NCBI GenBank assembly: GCA_030833445.1
Contig: JAURHD010000015.1
Location: 1-64,000 of the forward strand
From: Cephaloticoccus sp.
GTDB lineage: Bacteria > Verrucomicrobiota > Verrucomicrobiia > Opitutales > Opitutaceae
DNA: 64,000 bases
Direction of reading: 5' to 3'
Part shown: piece by piece, positions 26,000-34,478 of the stretch
Numbering within the stretch: the stretch's first letter is position 1
Layout of the letters: each line of letters begins with the position of its first letter
The notes under the pieces: model-generated
Database searches by the model: none
Told to the model about the DNA's origin: nothing
What the model saw: the letters and a program-made list of their open reading frames with translations, nothing else
Program-made: the position numbers and the translations under genes

Positions 26000-27645
26000 T
26001 CTCACCCGCTTCCAAACCGGTCTATTGGACCTGGCTGGCTGCTTCCGTGCTGATGCTGGCCGAGTTCCTCCTGTTCGATGCCATGACGGCGCAACATCAC
26101 GCCCATTATTACCCCCGCTGGAATGACCAGATCCAGTATCTCTCCGAGGCCTACCGGGCCTACGAAATTACCCGCACCGATGGCATGGTCGCCGGGTTGA
26201 AGGCCACCCTCACGAAAACTTCTCTGCAAGGCACCCTTCACGATTTCTCCGCCCAGTTCGTCTTTCAAGTGGTGGGCTCAGCCTCGCGCAGTGCGGCCTT
26301 GAGCTTGAACATGCTGGTTTTCCTCGCCTGGCAGGCGACCCTGCTGGCGTTCATTCCAAAACTTACCGGGTCGCGCACTCTGGGTTGGATGGGATTCGGG
26401 CTCTTGCTTTGCCTCGCTTGGCCTTGGTCGGGCGAAGCAGGTTCAGCCGTGGATTTCCGACTGGATCATGCCGCCATGTGTCTGCTGGGAATCAGTTCCG
26501 TTGTCGCTTTATTGACTAACGGGCTTCGCAATACCCGCTGGTCACTTGCACTCGGCCTGGTCATTGGTATCACCGTGCTGGAACGGTTCCTAACCGGCGC
26601 TTATTTCGCGGTTATTTTCGTCGCCACTGCCCTCTGGATAATCTTCGGGTCCGAACGATGGATGCGATTACGAAACCTCCTGCTGGCCGGGCTGGTTTGT
26701 CTGCTACTCGCCGGGCCGGTATTCTGGACGAATCGTGAAGCCATTTACACCTATTATTGGGTTGGGCATGTTGCCGGAGCGGAAAGCACGGCCCGCTTTC
26801 GGGGCTTCGACCTGTGGGTTTCCGTTCGATTTTTACTGGAAAATCTGGGGGTAATGCATCTCGGACCTTGGTTTGGCAGCGTAGCGGCAGTCATTACTGC
26901 CAGCCTGATTGGACTGACTCGATTGGCCCCACGCGTCAAAAAAACGGCGCCTAAGTATGATTGGCTTTTTTTCAGTCTGATTATCTTTTTCTCCCCGGTC
27001 GCCGTATTGGCCGTTCACCCACAAAAATCCGAATATGTCTTGGGCGTGTTGGTGCCGGGCGTTGTTTTGCTGGTGCTCTGGCTTTGGCATACTTTATGGG
27101 GTCGCATTGATTTTTCCCGTGGCACTGCTTGGCTGCGCCTGCTTCCCACCACTCTGGTCATAGTCCCCATGAGTGCCGGGATCGGATATTTCGTCATCCG
27201 GCAATGCACCGAGCCCCATGACGATGTTTTTATAAGAGATGCCCGGGCCGTGAATGATCTGTCAGATCACATCTACCAGGCCGCCCAACAGCAGAAGCTC
27301 GACCATCCGATGATTGGCGTGGACCAAGTCGTAGATTTCATCGACGCCCAGATCCTCGGGGTTATTTGTTACGAACGAAATCACGTCTGGTTTTCGTTCG
27401 TCACCCAATTGCCGGATAGTATTCTGGCAGAACCGGACGATGTGATCCGTTACAAATTGAATCTTTGTGATTTCATTCTGCTGACCGATCAAATGCCAGG
27501 CGACGGATATTGGCCTTATGACAAGGCAATGCGACGCCTCTATCCTGAGTTGAAAGTCTGGTGCGAGTCTCACCGCCAATTGAGCAAGACAGTCCGCATT
27601 CAAGGCCGGGAGATGTCCCTTTACCAACGCCGTGAGTTCCCCTGA
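25996..27645 (+). CDS. Polytopic membrane protein, GT-C-like
   Basis: This 549-aa protein has an N-terminal membrane helix (about res 10-28), a periplasmic-type loop HYYPRWNDQIQYLSEAYRA (about 35-53) with an acidic residue where GT-C enzymes have a catalytic Asp/Glu, and about nine further helices to res 410. A soluble C-terminal domain follows. The layout fits a GT39-like glycosyltransferase, but I see no diagnostic family motif. Its ATG overlaps the stop of the epimerase (ATGA). It lies immediately upstream of the heptose gene cluster. Confidence 0.65.
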   Translation: MISPASKPVYWTWLAASVLMLAEFLLFDAMTAQHHAHYYPRWNDQIQYLSEAYRAYEITRTDGMVAGLKATLTKTSLQGTLHDFSAQFVFQVVGSASRSAALSLNMLVFLAWQATLLAFIPKLTGSRTLGWMGFGLLLCLAWPWSGEAGSAVDFRLDHAAMCLLGISSVVALLTNGLRNTRWSLALGLVIGITVLERFLTGAYFAVIFVATALWIIFGSERWMRLRNLLLAGLVCLLLAGPVFWTNREAIYTYYWVGHVAGAESTARFRGFDLWVSVRFLLENLGVMHLGPWFGSVAAVITASLIGLTRLAPRVKKTAPKYDWLFFSLIIFFSPVAVLAVHPQKSEYVLGVLVPGVVLLVLWLWHTLWGRIDFSRGTAWLRLLPTTLVIVPMSAGIGYFVIRQCTEPHDDVFIRDARAVNDLSDHIYQAAQQQKLDHPMIGVDQVVDFIDAQILGVICYERNHVWFSFVTQLPDSILAEPDDVIRYKLNLCDFILLTDQMPGDGYWPYDKAMRRLYPELKVWCESHRQLSKTVRIQGREMSLYQRREFP

Positions 27646-27661
27646 AATACGGGCTGCGCAC

Positions 27662-28927
27662 ATGAAAATCACTGTCCTCGGCCTATGGCATCTCGGCTGC
27701 GTCACCGCCGCCTGTATGGCCCGTCATCACCAGGTGACCGCAATTGATTTTGATGCCCATGTCTTGGCGGGTTTACGGGACGGTCACGCCCCCTTGCACG
27801 AACCGGGACTTGACGACCTGATCGCCGAGGGTCTCGCCAGTGGTAAGCTCAAATTTTCTAATGATCCCGGCGTCGCCGCGGCCACAGACCTGCTCTGGGT
27901 CTGTTACGACACGCCCGTTAATGCCGATGACCAGTCGGATTCCGGATGGGTGATAGATCGGCTTCTGCTCGTCCTCCCCCATCTAAAAACCGGCACTGTG
28001 GTCCTGCTTTCATCCCAACTTCCGGTGGGGACCACCTGTGACTTGGCCCGGAAGCATCCCGATCTTCAATTTGCTTGTTCCCCCGAAAATCTACGTCTGG
28101 GATCGGCAATTGCTGCATTCACTCAACCGGCACGGATAGTGGTCGGCGCGGAAGAAGGCCCAGCCCAAACGGTCTTGGAGAACTTATTGAGACCACTGAA
28201 TGCCCCTATGATCTGGATGCGGCCAGCGTCGGCTGAAATGTTAAAGCATGCACTCAATTCGTTTCTCGCACTCTCTGTATCATATATCAATGAAATCGCT
28301 ACGCTTGCCGAGCAGGTCGGAGCCGATGCCTTGGAGGTTTCCGCCGGCTTGAAAAGCGATCCTCGCATAGGACCCAGGGCTTATTTGACTCCCGGAGGAC
28401 CGTTTGCTGGCGGAACGTTGGCGCGCGATGTGGCCACACTTACAAGCCTGAGTCAGAAGCTTGGGACTCCGTTGTCCTTGGTTCCAGCGATCAAGGAAAG
28501 CAACGACCGGCACCGTCGCTGGGCGTTTCAAAAACTCCAATCGGCGCTTGCGGCTATCCCGCAACCAATCGTTGCGGTGCTCGGACTGGCCTACACTCCC
28601 GGCACCAACACACTGCGTCGCAGTGCGGCAGTGGAGCTTTGCCGGCAATTGACTGGTATCGGCTGCTTAGTGCGAGCCTATGATCCATTGATCCGAACGG
28701 TGGATACCGAACATGCCGATCTCGAACTGAGTTCAACCATTGCGGAGGCGATGCGGGATGCTCATGCCGTGGTGGTATGCACTGCTTGGCCGGAACTGCG
28801 TGATTTACCTTGGCCGGATCTCCTGAACACTATGACAGGATCCGTGGTGGTCGATGCCGGCCGGGCGATTGAAAAAGCACTATCAGCCACCTCCGGTCTC
28901 ACTTACCTCACGGTCGGACAACCATGA
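27662..28927 (+). CDS. UDP-glucose/GDP-mannose dehydrogenase homologue lacking the catalytic cysteine
   Basis: This 421-aa protein has the family layout: N-terminal dinucleotide fold (ITVLGLWHLG, res 3-12), the CSPENLRLGSA segment, and the central helix with Lys195 and Asn199 (EMLKHALNSF). A C-terminal nucleotide-sugar-binding Rossmann domain follows (VAVLGLAYTPGTNTLRRSAA). At the place of the GGxC nucleophile the sequence reads PGGPFAGGTLARDV, giving Thr252 instead of Cys. The Lys-to-nucleophile spacing otherwise fits. Normal members oxidise C6 to an acid through a Cys thiohemiacetal, so this one probably cannot complete that reaction. It could do a two-electron oxidation or be non-catalytic. 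ATG 27662 was chosen over GTG 27632, which overlaps the upstream gene. Confidence 0.82.
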   Translation: MKITVLGLWHLGCVTAACMARHHQVTAIDFDAHVLAGLRDGHAPLHEPGLDDLIAEGLASGKLKFSNDPGVAAATDLLWVCYDTPVNADDQSDSGWVIDRLLLVLPHLKTGTVVLLSSQLPVGTTCDLARKHPDLQFACSPENLRLGSAIAAFTQPARIVVGAEEGPAQTVLENLLRPLNAPMIWMRPASAEMLKHALNSFLALSVSYINEIATLAEQVGADALEVSAGLKSDPRIGPRAYLTPGGPFAGGTLARDVATLTSLSQKLGTPLSLVPAIKESNDRHRRWAFQKLQSALAAIPQPIVAVLGLAYTPGTNTLRRSAAVELCRQLTGIGCLVRAYDPLIRTVDTEHADLELSSTIAEAMRDAHAVVVCTAWPELRDLPWPDLLNTMTGSVVVDAGRAIEKALSATSGLTYLTVGQP

Positions 28928-29790
28928 AGCTCAATCAACGCAACACACTCGTTACTGGCGGTAGCCAAGGTCTGGGCCGTTATATTGTCGAGGCCTTCCT
29001 GGCCGAAGGCGCCAACGTTCACTTTTGTGCCCGCACTGCTGCGGATGTTGAAAGCACAAAACAGGAACTTACTTCACGTCTGAAACCGGGCCAGCGATTG
29101 ATCGGCACCGTATGCGACATTGGGGTTCCTGCTGACGTTAGTACTTTGTTTGCCGATGTCGCAAAAACCGGACCGCTACACGTGGTGGTCAACAATGCAG
29201 GCATCTACGGACCAATCGGCCCCACCGAGGAAGTCAGTCTCGAAGATTGGAATCTAACCTGGCAGGTCAATGTCACCGGGACACTGTTGGTCTGCCAACA
29301 CGCTGTGCGCGCCATGAAACCCTTGGGCGGAGGCAAGATCATCAATCTTTCCGGTGGCGGTGCCACCAATCCCATGCCCCGACTCGTCGCCTACGCAGCA
29401 ACCAAGGCTGCCGTTGTCCGATTGACTGAAACGCTCGCCGAGGAATATCGCGACGATCACATTGAGGTAAATGCCGTTGCTCCTGGAGCCTTACGCACTC
29501 GCATGAATCAACAGGTCCTGGATGCCGGACCGGACAAGGCTGGGGTGGACTTTTTCGCCAAAAATCAAAAATGGGCCGACGGGGGCGCTGCGGATCCGAG
29601 TTTGGCTGCCTCGCTCTGCGTCTGGCTCGCGAGCCCGGAAAGCCACGGCATTACGGGCAAATTGATCAGCGCCCAGTGGGATCCGTGGAAGGAGCCGGAG
29701 AAATTTCGAGCACTGGCTGCCGGCGATGTTTACACGCTACGCCGCATTGTGCCAGAGGATCGGATCAAATCCAGTTCATCCGATGGCTGA
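28924..29790 (+). CDS. Short-chain dehydrogenase/reductase (SDR)
   Basis: This 288-aa protein is a classical SDR: NAD(P)-binding TGGSQGLG (res 11-18), VVNNAGIYG (about 89-97), INLSGGG with the catalytic Ser, and YAATK with Tyr157 and Lys161, followed by VNAVAPGALRT. It is slightly longer than the usual 250 residues because of a C-terminal tail. It overlaps the upstream dehydrogenase by ATGA and the downstream oxidoreductase by 8 bp. Its place with two other oxidoreductases and GDP-heptose genes suggests redox modification of a nucleotide sugar, perhaps heptose. The reaction is inferred. Confidence 0.87.
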   Translation: MKLNQRNTLVTGGSQGLGRYIVEAFLAEGANVHFCARTAADVESTKQELTSRLKPGQRLIGTVCDIGVPADVSTLFADVAKTGPLHVVVNNAGIYGPIGPTEEVSLEDWNLTWQVNVTGTLLVCQHAVRAMKPLGGGKIINLSGGGATNPMPRLVAYAATKAAVVRLTETLAEEYRDDHIEVNAVAPGALRTRMNQQVLDAGPDKAGVDFFAKNQKWADGGAADPSLAASLCVWLASPESHGITGKLISAQWDPWKEPEKFRALAAGDVYTLRRIVPEDRIKSSSSDG

Positions 29791-30799
29791 AAGCATCCAG
29801 TTTGCCATCATCGGTTGCGGACTCATAGGTCGTAAGCGAGCCGCTGCACTTGCACCCGGTCAATTGCTCTACGCCTGCGACCTCGATCCCGCCCGCGCAA
29901 ATAGCATTGCAGCAGCCTATACCGGATGCTCCGCCGTGAGTGATTTTCAAATCGTCTTGGCAGACTCAAAAGTTGACGCGGTCATTGTAGCTACGCTCAA
30001 CGGTTCGCTTGCCCCCTTGGCCTTGGCCGCGGTTCGTGCCGGCAAACATGTGTTGATGGAAAAACCGGGTGGTTTGAACGCCGGCCAGTTGCGCGTGCTT
30101 GCTGCGGCGGCAGCGGCAGGGCAAGTCCAGGTTCGGCTAGGTTATAATCATCGCTTCCATCCCTCACTCCAAAAGGCCCGGGCCTTGATCGATTCGGGTG
30201 CACTGGGTCCATTGATGTTCTTGCGAGGACGTTACGGTCACGGCGGACGCATAGGCTACGAGCAGGAATGGCGAGCCGATCCCAAACTTTCCGGCGGCGG
30301 TGAACTCATTGACCAAGGGGTGCATCTGATTGATCTCGCCGGATGGTTTCTGGGCGATTTCCCCGAAGTGAGCGGCCACGCCACGACGAGCTTTTGGGCC
30401 ATGCCGGTGGATGATAATGCCTTCCTTTCTCTTCGCACTGCGACCGGCCAGACCGCTTGGCTGCACGTAAGTTGCACCGAATGGAAAAACCTGTTCTCCT
30501 TCGAAATTTACGGGCGCGATGCGAAAATCGCCCTTGATGGGCTCGGCGGCAGTTACGGTCCTGAACGCTGCACCTTTTATAAAATGCTTCCGCAAATGGG
30601 TCCGCCGGAGACAACGGTCTGGGACTACCCTGCTGGCGACGAATCCTGGCGCTTGGAAGTGGCCGCCTTCGAGGAAGACATTCGCCTGCAACGTGTGCCA
30701 CAGCCCGGATTGCGCGAAGGCATCCGCATTCTTGAAATAGTAGAAACCATCTATCGGTCCAGCGGCTACCCGGTGACCGAAACTCCACTCGTCCCATGA
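29783..30799 (+). CDS. Gfo/Idh/MocA-family oxidoreductase
   Basis: This 338-aa protein has the N-terminal NAD(P) fold (FAIIGCGLIGRKRA, about res 7-20), the family hallmark EKPGGLN (about 93-99) and the DQGVHLIDLAGWFLG segment containing the catalytic Asp and His (about 175-190). Members oxidise or reduce sugars or nucleotide-sugar C3 positions in the cytosol. ATG 29783 overlaps the SDR stop by 8 bp. An alternative start at 29726 would add residues before the Rossmann strand and overlap more. Its stop overlaps the kinase ATG at 30796. Substrate is inferred to be a heptose or its derivative from neighbours. Confidence 0.87.
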   Translation: MAESIQFAIIGCGLIGRKRAAALAPGQLLYACDLDPARANSIAAAYTGCSAVSDFQIVLADSKVDAVIVATLNGSLAPLALAAVRAGKHVLMEKPGGLNAGQLRVLAAAAAAGQVQVRLGYNHRFHPSLQKARALIDSGALGPLMFLRGRYGHGGRIGYEQEWRADPKLSGGGELIDQGVHLIDLAGWFLGDFPEVSGHATTSFWAMPVDDNAFLSLRTATGQTAWLHVSCTEWKNLFSFEIYGRDAKIALDGLGGSYGPERCTFYKMLPQMGPPETTVWDYPAGDESWRLEVAAFEEDIRLQRVPQPGLREGIRILEIVETIYRSSGYPVTETPLVP

Positions 30800-31779
30800 T
30801 CATCACTCGTTCACCCTTGCGCGTTTCCCTTGGCGGCGGAGGCACTGACCTACCCTCATATTATCGTGAACATGGTGGATTTCTCATCGCCGGGGCCATC
30901 GACAAATATGTCTACCTCACCCTGCACCGCACTTTCGTGTCCGACCTGATCGTCAAGTATTCCAAACTAGAACGCGTGCCGTCTGCGGACCAATTGGAAC
31001 ACCCGATCATCCGCGAGGCTTTTGCCTTGCTGGGCCTGGATGGGCGCTCCCTTGAGTTGACTTCAATGGCCGACATTCCCGGCGGCACCGGACTGGGCTC
31101 CTCCGGCAGTTTCACCACCGCCCTGCTCAAGGTTTTGCACGCCGGCAACAAACACCAGATCTCACCAGCTGATCTGGCGGAGCAGGCCTGTCATATTGAG
31201 ATTGAACGCCTCGGAGAACCGATCGGTAAACAGGACCAATACATTGCCTCTGTCGGCGGCATCACCGCATTTACTTTTCATCCTGACGGTCGCGTCGAGT
31301 ATCGTCCTTGCCGTATTTCCGAGGAGACCTTGTTCAACCTCGAGGACAACCTACTGTTGTTTTTTACCGGTTACTCCCGATCGGCATCTGCCATCCTCAA
31401 GGATCAGAACATCAAATCCAAGCAGCAGGACCCGGCCATGCTCGATCAACTCCACTTCGTCAAGGATCTGGGCATGCAGTCGCTCAAGGCACTGGAAAAC
31501 GACAATCTGCCGGAGTTTGCCCGCCTCATGGATGTGCATTGGCAGCGCAAAAAAGTCCGCAGCACAGGCATGAGCAATGACCGGATCAACGAATGGTATG
31601 AATATGCCATGGTCCACGGTGCCCTCGGAGGAAAACTCATCGGTGCCGGCGGCGGCGGTTTTCTGATGTTTTATGCGGATGACAAAATCAGGCTCCGTCA
31701 CGCCATGCGTGAAAAGGGTCTGCAGGAAGTCCGCTTCCGTTTTGACTTTGAAGGCACAAAAGTAGTGACCCAGAATTGA
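30796..31779 (+). CDS. hddA: GHMP kinase, D-glycero-D-manno-heptose 7-phosphate kinase-like (HddA)
   Basis: This 327-aa protein matches the GHMP kinase fold: N-terminal ITRSPLRVSLGGGGTDLPSYY, the ATP-binding loop PGGTGLGSSGSF (about res 95-106), EIERLGEPIGKQDQY (about 135-149) and the C-terminal GGKLIGAGGGGF (about 279-290). This set is typical of HddA-type kinases, which phosphorylate C1 of D-glycero-D-manno-heptose 7-phosphate. The assignment is supported by adjacent guanylyltransferase, phosphoheptose isomerase and HAD phosphatase genes, which together make GDP-D-glycero-alpha-D-manno-heptose. Related kinases acting on fucose or other sugars cannot be fully excluded. Confidence 0.87.
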   Translation: MIITRSPLRVSLGGGGTDLPSYYREHGGFLIAGAIDKYVYLTLHRTFVSDLIVKYSKLERVPSADQLEHPIIREAFALLGLDGRSLELTSMADIPGGTGLGSSGSFTTALLKVLHAGNKHQISPADLAEQACHIEIERLGEPIGKQDQYIASVGGITAFTFHPDGRVEYRPCRISEETLFNLEDNLLLFFTGYSRSASAILKDQNIKSKQQDPAMLDQLHFVKDLGMQSLKALENDNLPEFARLMDVHWQRKKVRSTGMSNDRINEWYEYAMVHGALGGKLIGAGGGGFLMFYADDKIRLRHAMREKGLQEVRFRFDFEGTKVVTQN

Positions 31780-31782
31780 ACC

Positions 31783-32508
31783 ATGTCAGGCGCGAGCACC
31801 GACTTCCCCGTGGCCATCCTCGCCGGTGGTCTGGCCACCCGCCTCCGACCGGTGACCGAGAAAATCCCTAAGCTCTTGGTGGAAGTCGCCGGAGAACCGT
31901 TCTTCTCTCACCAACTCCGCCTGCTCAAGCAAAACGGACTCACGCGCATCGTCTTATGCGTTGGCTATCTCGGCGACATGATTGTCGAGCAATACGGAGA
32001 TGGCACGAAATTTGGAGTGCACATCGAGTATTCATTTGACGGCGATAAATTGCTGGGCACCGGCGGTGCCTTGATTCGCGCCCTCCCTTTGCTAGGTGAA
32101 GCGTTTTATGTCCTCTACGGCGACAGCTATCTTCCCATAAATTACCAGCAGGTCGGTCAGTCGTTCATCGAAGCGGAGAAACTCGGACTGATGACTGTAT
32201 ATGAGAATCGTGGAGCCTACGATACGAGCAACGTATGGTTTGAAGATGGCCGGATCAGGGTCTATTCCAAGAAGGAGCAAATCCCGCAAATGCGACATAT
32301 CGATTATGGGCTGGGTATTTTCCGTTCATCAGCCTTTGCCGGACAGCCATCCGGAGCCGTCGTCGATCTGGCCGCAGTGCAATCAACGTTGTGCGAACGC
32401 AGCGAGTTGGCTGGCTACGTGGTGCCGGATCGATTTTATGAAATCGGCTCTATTGCCGGCTTGCAGGAACTCGACCAGCATCTCCGAGCAAAATCACCTC
32501 TCCATTAG
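31783..32508 (+). CDS. hddC: Sugar-1-phosphate nucleotidyltransferase, HddC-like
   Basis: This 241-aa protein has the nucleotidyltransferase signature ILAGGLATRLRPVTEKIPK (about res 11-29) with the GGxxTRLRP and Pro-Lys features, LLGTGGALIRA, and VLYGDSYLPI for the metal site. Its short length fits HddC-type heptose-1-phosphate guanylyltransferases rather than longer left-handed-helix enzymes. It would form GDP-D-glycero-alpha-D-manno-heptose from the 1-phosphate. Gene context (HddA-, GmhA- and GmhB-like neighbours) supports this. A mannose-1-phosphate or other sugar-nucleotide specificity is the main alternative. Confidence 0.83.
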   Translation: MSGASTDFPVAILAGGLATRLRPVTEKIPKLLVEVAGEPFFSHQLRLLKQNGLTRIVLCVGYLGDMIVEQYGDGTKFGVHIEYSFDGDKLLGTGGALIRALPLLGEAFYVLYGDSYLPINYQQVGQSFIEAEKLGLMTVYENRGAYDTSNVWFEDGRIRVYSKKEQIPQMRHIDYGLGIFRSSAFAGQPSGAVVDLAAVQSTLCERSELAGYVVPDRFYEIGSIAGLQELDQHLRAKSPLH

Positions 32509-32512
32509 TCCC

Positions 32513-33118
32513 ATGTCCTACACTACCCAACATCTTCAGGAAGCATCTGAGATTATCTCCAAACTGAATTCCGCTGATTGTGAAAATTGCGTCGCCGTGC
32601 TGCAGGCCGTGCGTGCACGCGGGGGCCGGCTCTTCATTCTGGGCGTGGGTGGCAGTGCAGCCAATGCCTCGCACGCAGTGAACGATTTTCGTAAGATTGT
32701 TTGTTTTGATGGTTCGGCGCCCACCGACAATGTCTCAGAGTTAACCGCCCGCACCAATGACGAGGGTTGGGCCAGCGTATTTGTCGAGTGGCTGCGAGGT
32801 TCACGGCTGACGGCCAAGGATGGAATCATGGTGCTTTCAGTGGGTGGTGGCAATCTGGAGAAAAATGTCTCTCCCAATCTGGTGACCGCCCTGCAATTCG
32901 CCAAGCAGATCGGCGCCAGTGTGCTGGGTATTGTGGGCAAGGACGGCGGATACACTGCCTCGGTCGCCGATGCCTGCGTAGTCGTTCCCACGGTGAACCC
33001 GGCCAACATCACACCACACGCCGAAGCTTTCCAAGCCGTCATCTGGCATCTGTTCGTCTCCCACCCGGCACTCAAGGTGAACCAAACCAGATGGGAATCG
33101 GTCGAAAAGCGTCCCTGA
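32513..33118 (+). CDS. gmhA: SIS-domain phosphoheptose isomerase-like protein (GmhA)
   Basis: This 201-aa protein is a single SIS domain: LGVGGSAANASHAVNDF (about res 43-59), LSVGGGNLEKNVS (about 105-117) and LGIVGKDGGYTASVADACVVVP (within about 135-156). This pattern matches sedoheptulose 7-phosphate isomerases. The first His of the GmhA metal site is present, while the following acidic position reads Asp. The ATG at 32513, 4 bp after the upstream stop, gives the usual length; a longer frame from 32201 lies within the nucleotidyltransferase gene. It would supply D-glycero-D-manno-heptose 7-phosphate from sedoheptulose 7-phosphate. Confidence 0.85.
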   Translation: MSYTTQHLQEASEIISKLNSADCENCVAVLQAVRARGGRLFILGVGGSAANASHAVNDFRKIVCFDGSAPTDNVSELTARTNDEGWASVFVEWLRGSRLTAKDGIMVLSVGGGNLEKNVSPNLVTALQFAKQIGASVLGIVGKDGGYTASVADACVVVPTVNPANITPHAEAFQAVIWHLFVSHPALKVNQTRWESVEKRP

Positions 33119-33131
33119 CCAGAAGCAAGCC

Positions 33132-33692
33132 GTGCTCAATACTACGCTTCGCCCCGCTGTATTTCTGGATCGGGATGGCACGCTCAACACGTGTCTAGTG
33201 CGGGATGGGCGCCCCTACCCACCGGCTACCGTCGCGGAATTCAATCTACTGCCTGGGGTCGCCGATGCCTGTCGCCAGTTGCACGCAGCCGGTTATGTGT
33301 TGGTTGTCGCCACCAACCAACCCGACGTAGGACGGGGCAGTCAAACGCAGAAAGTCGTCGAAGAAATGCATGCTCGATTGCAGCAACTCATCCCTGAGAT
33401 CGCGCGCATCGAAGTCTGCTATGATCCCGGTCGGGGTGAGGCTTCCTCACGACGCAAGCCGGAACCGGGCATGTTGCACGATGCAGCCACAGCGCTCGCC
33501 CTAGACCTAGCCAACAGCTGGATGATCGGTGATCGTTGGAGAGACATTGATGCAGGTCACGCTGCTGGTTGCCGCACCATACTGTTGGATTGCGGATACA
33601 ACGAGGCGTTGAGACAGCAGCCCGACTTTATCACCGACAACCTGACTGATGCAGCTGGGATTATCCTTGCTCGGGCCAACCCGATTAACTGA
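33132..33692 (+). CDS. gmhB: HAD-superfamily phosphatase, D,D-heptose 1,7-bisphosphate phosphatase-like (GmhB)
   Basis: This 186-aa protein has the HAD-IIIA pattern: AVFLDRDGTLN (about res 9-19, nucleophile Asp in DRD), VVATNQPDVGRG (motif II, about 58-69), and MIGDRWRDIDAGHAAGC (motif IV). A short loop CYDPGRGEASSRRKPEPGM replaces the Cys-rich zinc loop of E. coli GmhB. It shows only one Cys, so the zinc site appears absent or changed. The start is a GTG, 13 bp after the upstream stop. It would remove the 7-phosphate after HddA action. Confidence 0.85.
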   Translation: MLNTTLRPAVFLDRDGTLNTCLVRDGRPYPPATVAEFNLLPGVADACRQLHAAGYVLVVATNQPDVGRGSQTQKVVEEMHARLQQLIPEIARIEVCYDPGRGEASSRRKPEPGMLHDAATALALDLANSWMIGDRWRDIDAGHAAGCRTILLDCGYNEALRQQPDFITDNLTDAAGIILARANPIN

Positions 33693-33700
33693 CTCACTCC

Positions 33701-34420
33701 ATGCTTAATCTTAATGACCTCAAAATCAAAATTTTCGCCGATGGGGCGGATAAGGCAGGGATCCTCGAACTTTACGGCCAGCCCTATATCAAGGGACTTA
33801 CCACCAACCCCACCCTGATGAAGAAGGCCGGCATCAGCGATTATGAAGTTTTTGCCCGGGATATTCTGGAGACCGTCACTACCAAGCCCATCTCTCTCGA
33901 AGTCTTCGCAGATGACTTTCCGGAGATGAAGCGACAGGCCATCAAAATTGCGAGTTGGGGCCCCAATGTATATGTAAAGATTCCCATCACCAATACCCGT
34001 TCTGAGTCATCCGTCCCTTTAATTCGGGAACTCACTGCGGAAGGGGTAAAAATGAATCTGACTGCTTTGCTTACGCTGGATCAAGTTCGGGCCGTCGCCA
34101 GTGTGCTCGACCCTAAATTACCCGTGGTGGTATCAATCTTTGCTGGGCGTATTGCGGACACCGGCACAGATCCGATGCCCATCATGCAGGAAAGCCGGCA
34201 AATTCTGGCCAGTATGCCTCAAGCCGAATTGCTCTGGGCCAGTGTCCGCGAAGTGCTTAACTTGGTTCAGGCGGAGCAGAGCGGATGTCAAATTGTCACC
34301 GTCACCCACGATATCCTGGCCAAGGCCGCCAAAATGCTGGGCATGGATCACGCCGCCCTCTCACTCGATACGGTGAAGATGTTTGCCAATGACGCCGCAG
34401 CGGCTGGCTACCGGCTCTAG
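33701..34420 (+). CDS. Transaldolase-family protein (TalC/FSA-like)
   Basis: This 239-aa protein has the transaldolase barrel hallmarks: IFADGADKAG, IKGLTTNPTLMKKAG (about res 30-44), VYVKIPITN with the Schiff-base Lys93, MNLTALLTLDQV, and VVSIFAGRIADTG. Its length is close to the short TalC/fructose-6-phosphate-aldolase subgroup. In this operon it could supply sedoheptulose 7-phosphate, the substrate of the GmhA-like isomerase. That link is inferred from position, 8 bp after the GmhB-like gene. Aldolase activity on another substrate is possible. Confidence 0.86.
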   Translation: MLNLNDLKIKIFADGADKAGILELYGQPYIKGLTTNPTLMKKAGISDYEVFARDILETVTTKPISLEVFADDFPEMKRQAIKIASWGPNVYVKIPITNTRSESSVPLIRELTAEGVKMNLTALLTLDQVRAVASVLDPKLPVVVSIFAGRIADTGTDPMPIMQESRQILASMPQAELLWASVREVLNLVQAEQSGCQIVTVTHDILAKAAKMLGMDHAALSLDTVKMFANDAAAAGYRL

Positions 34421-34478
34421 TATTCAGGCGCCGACTATTGACTTCACTTCCCCCCACCCCGCGGGTTGAGTCTACCCC

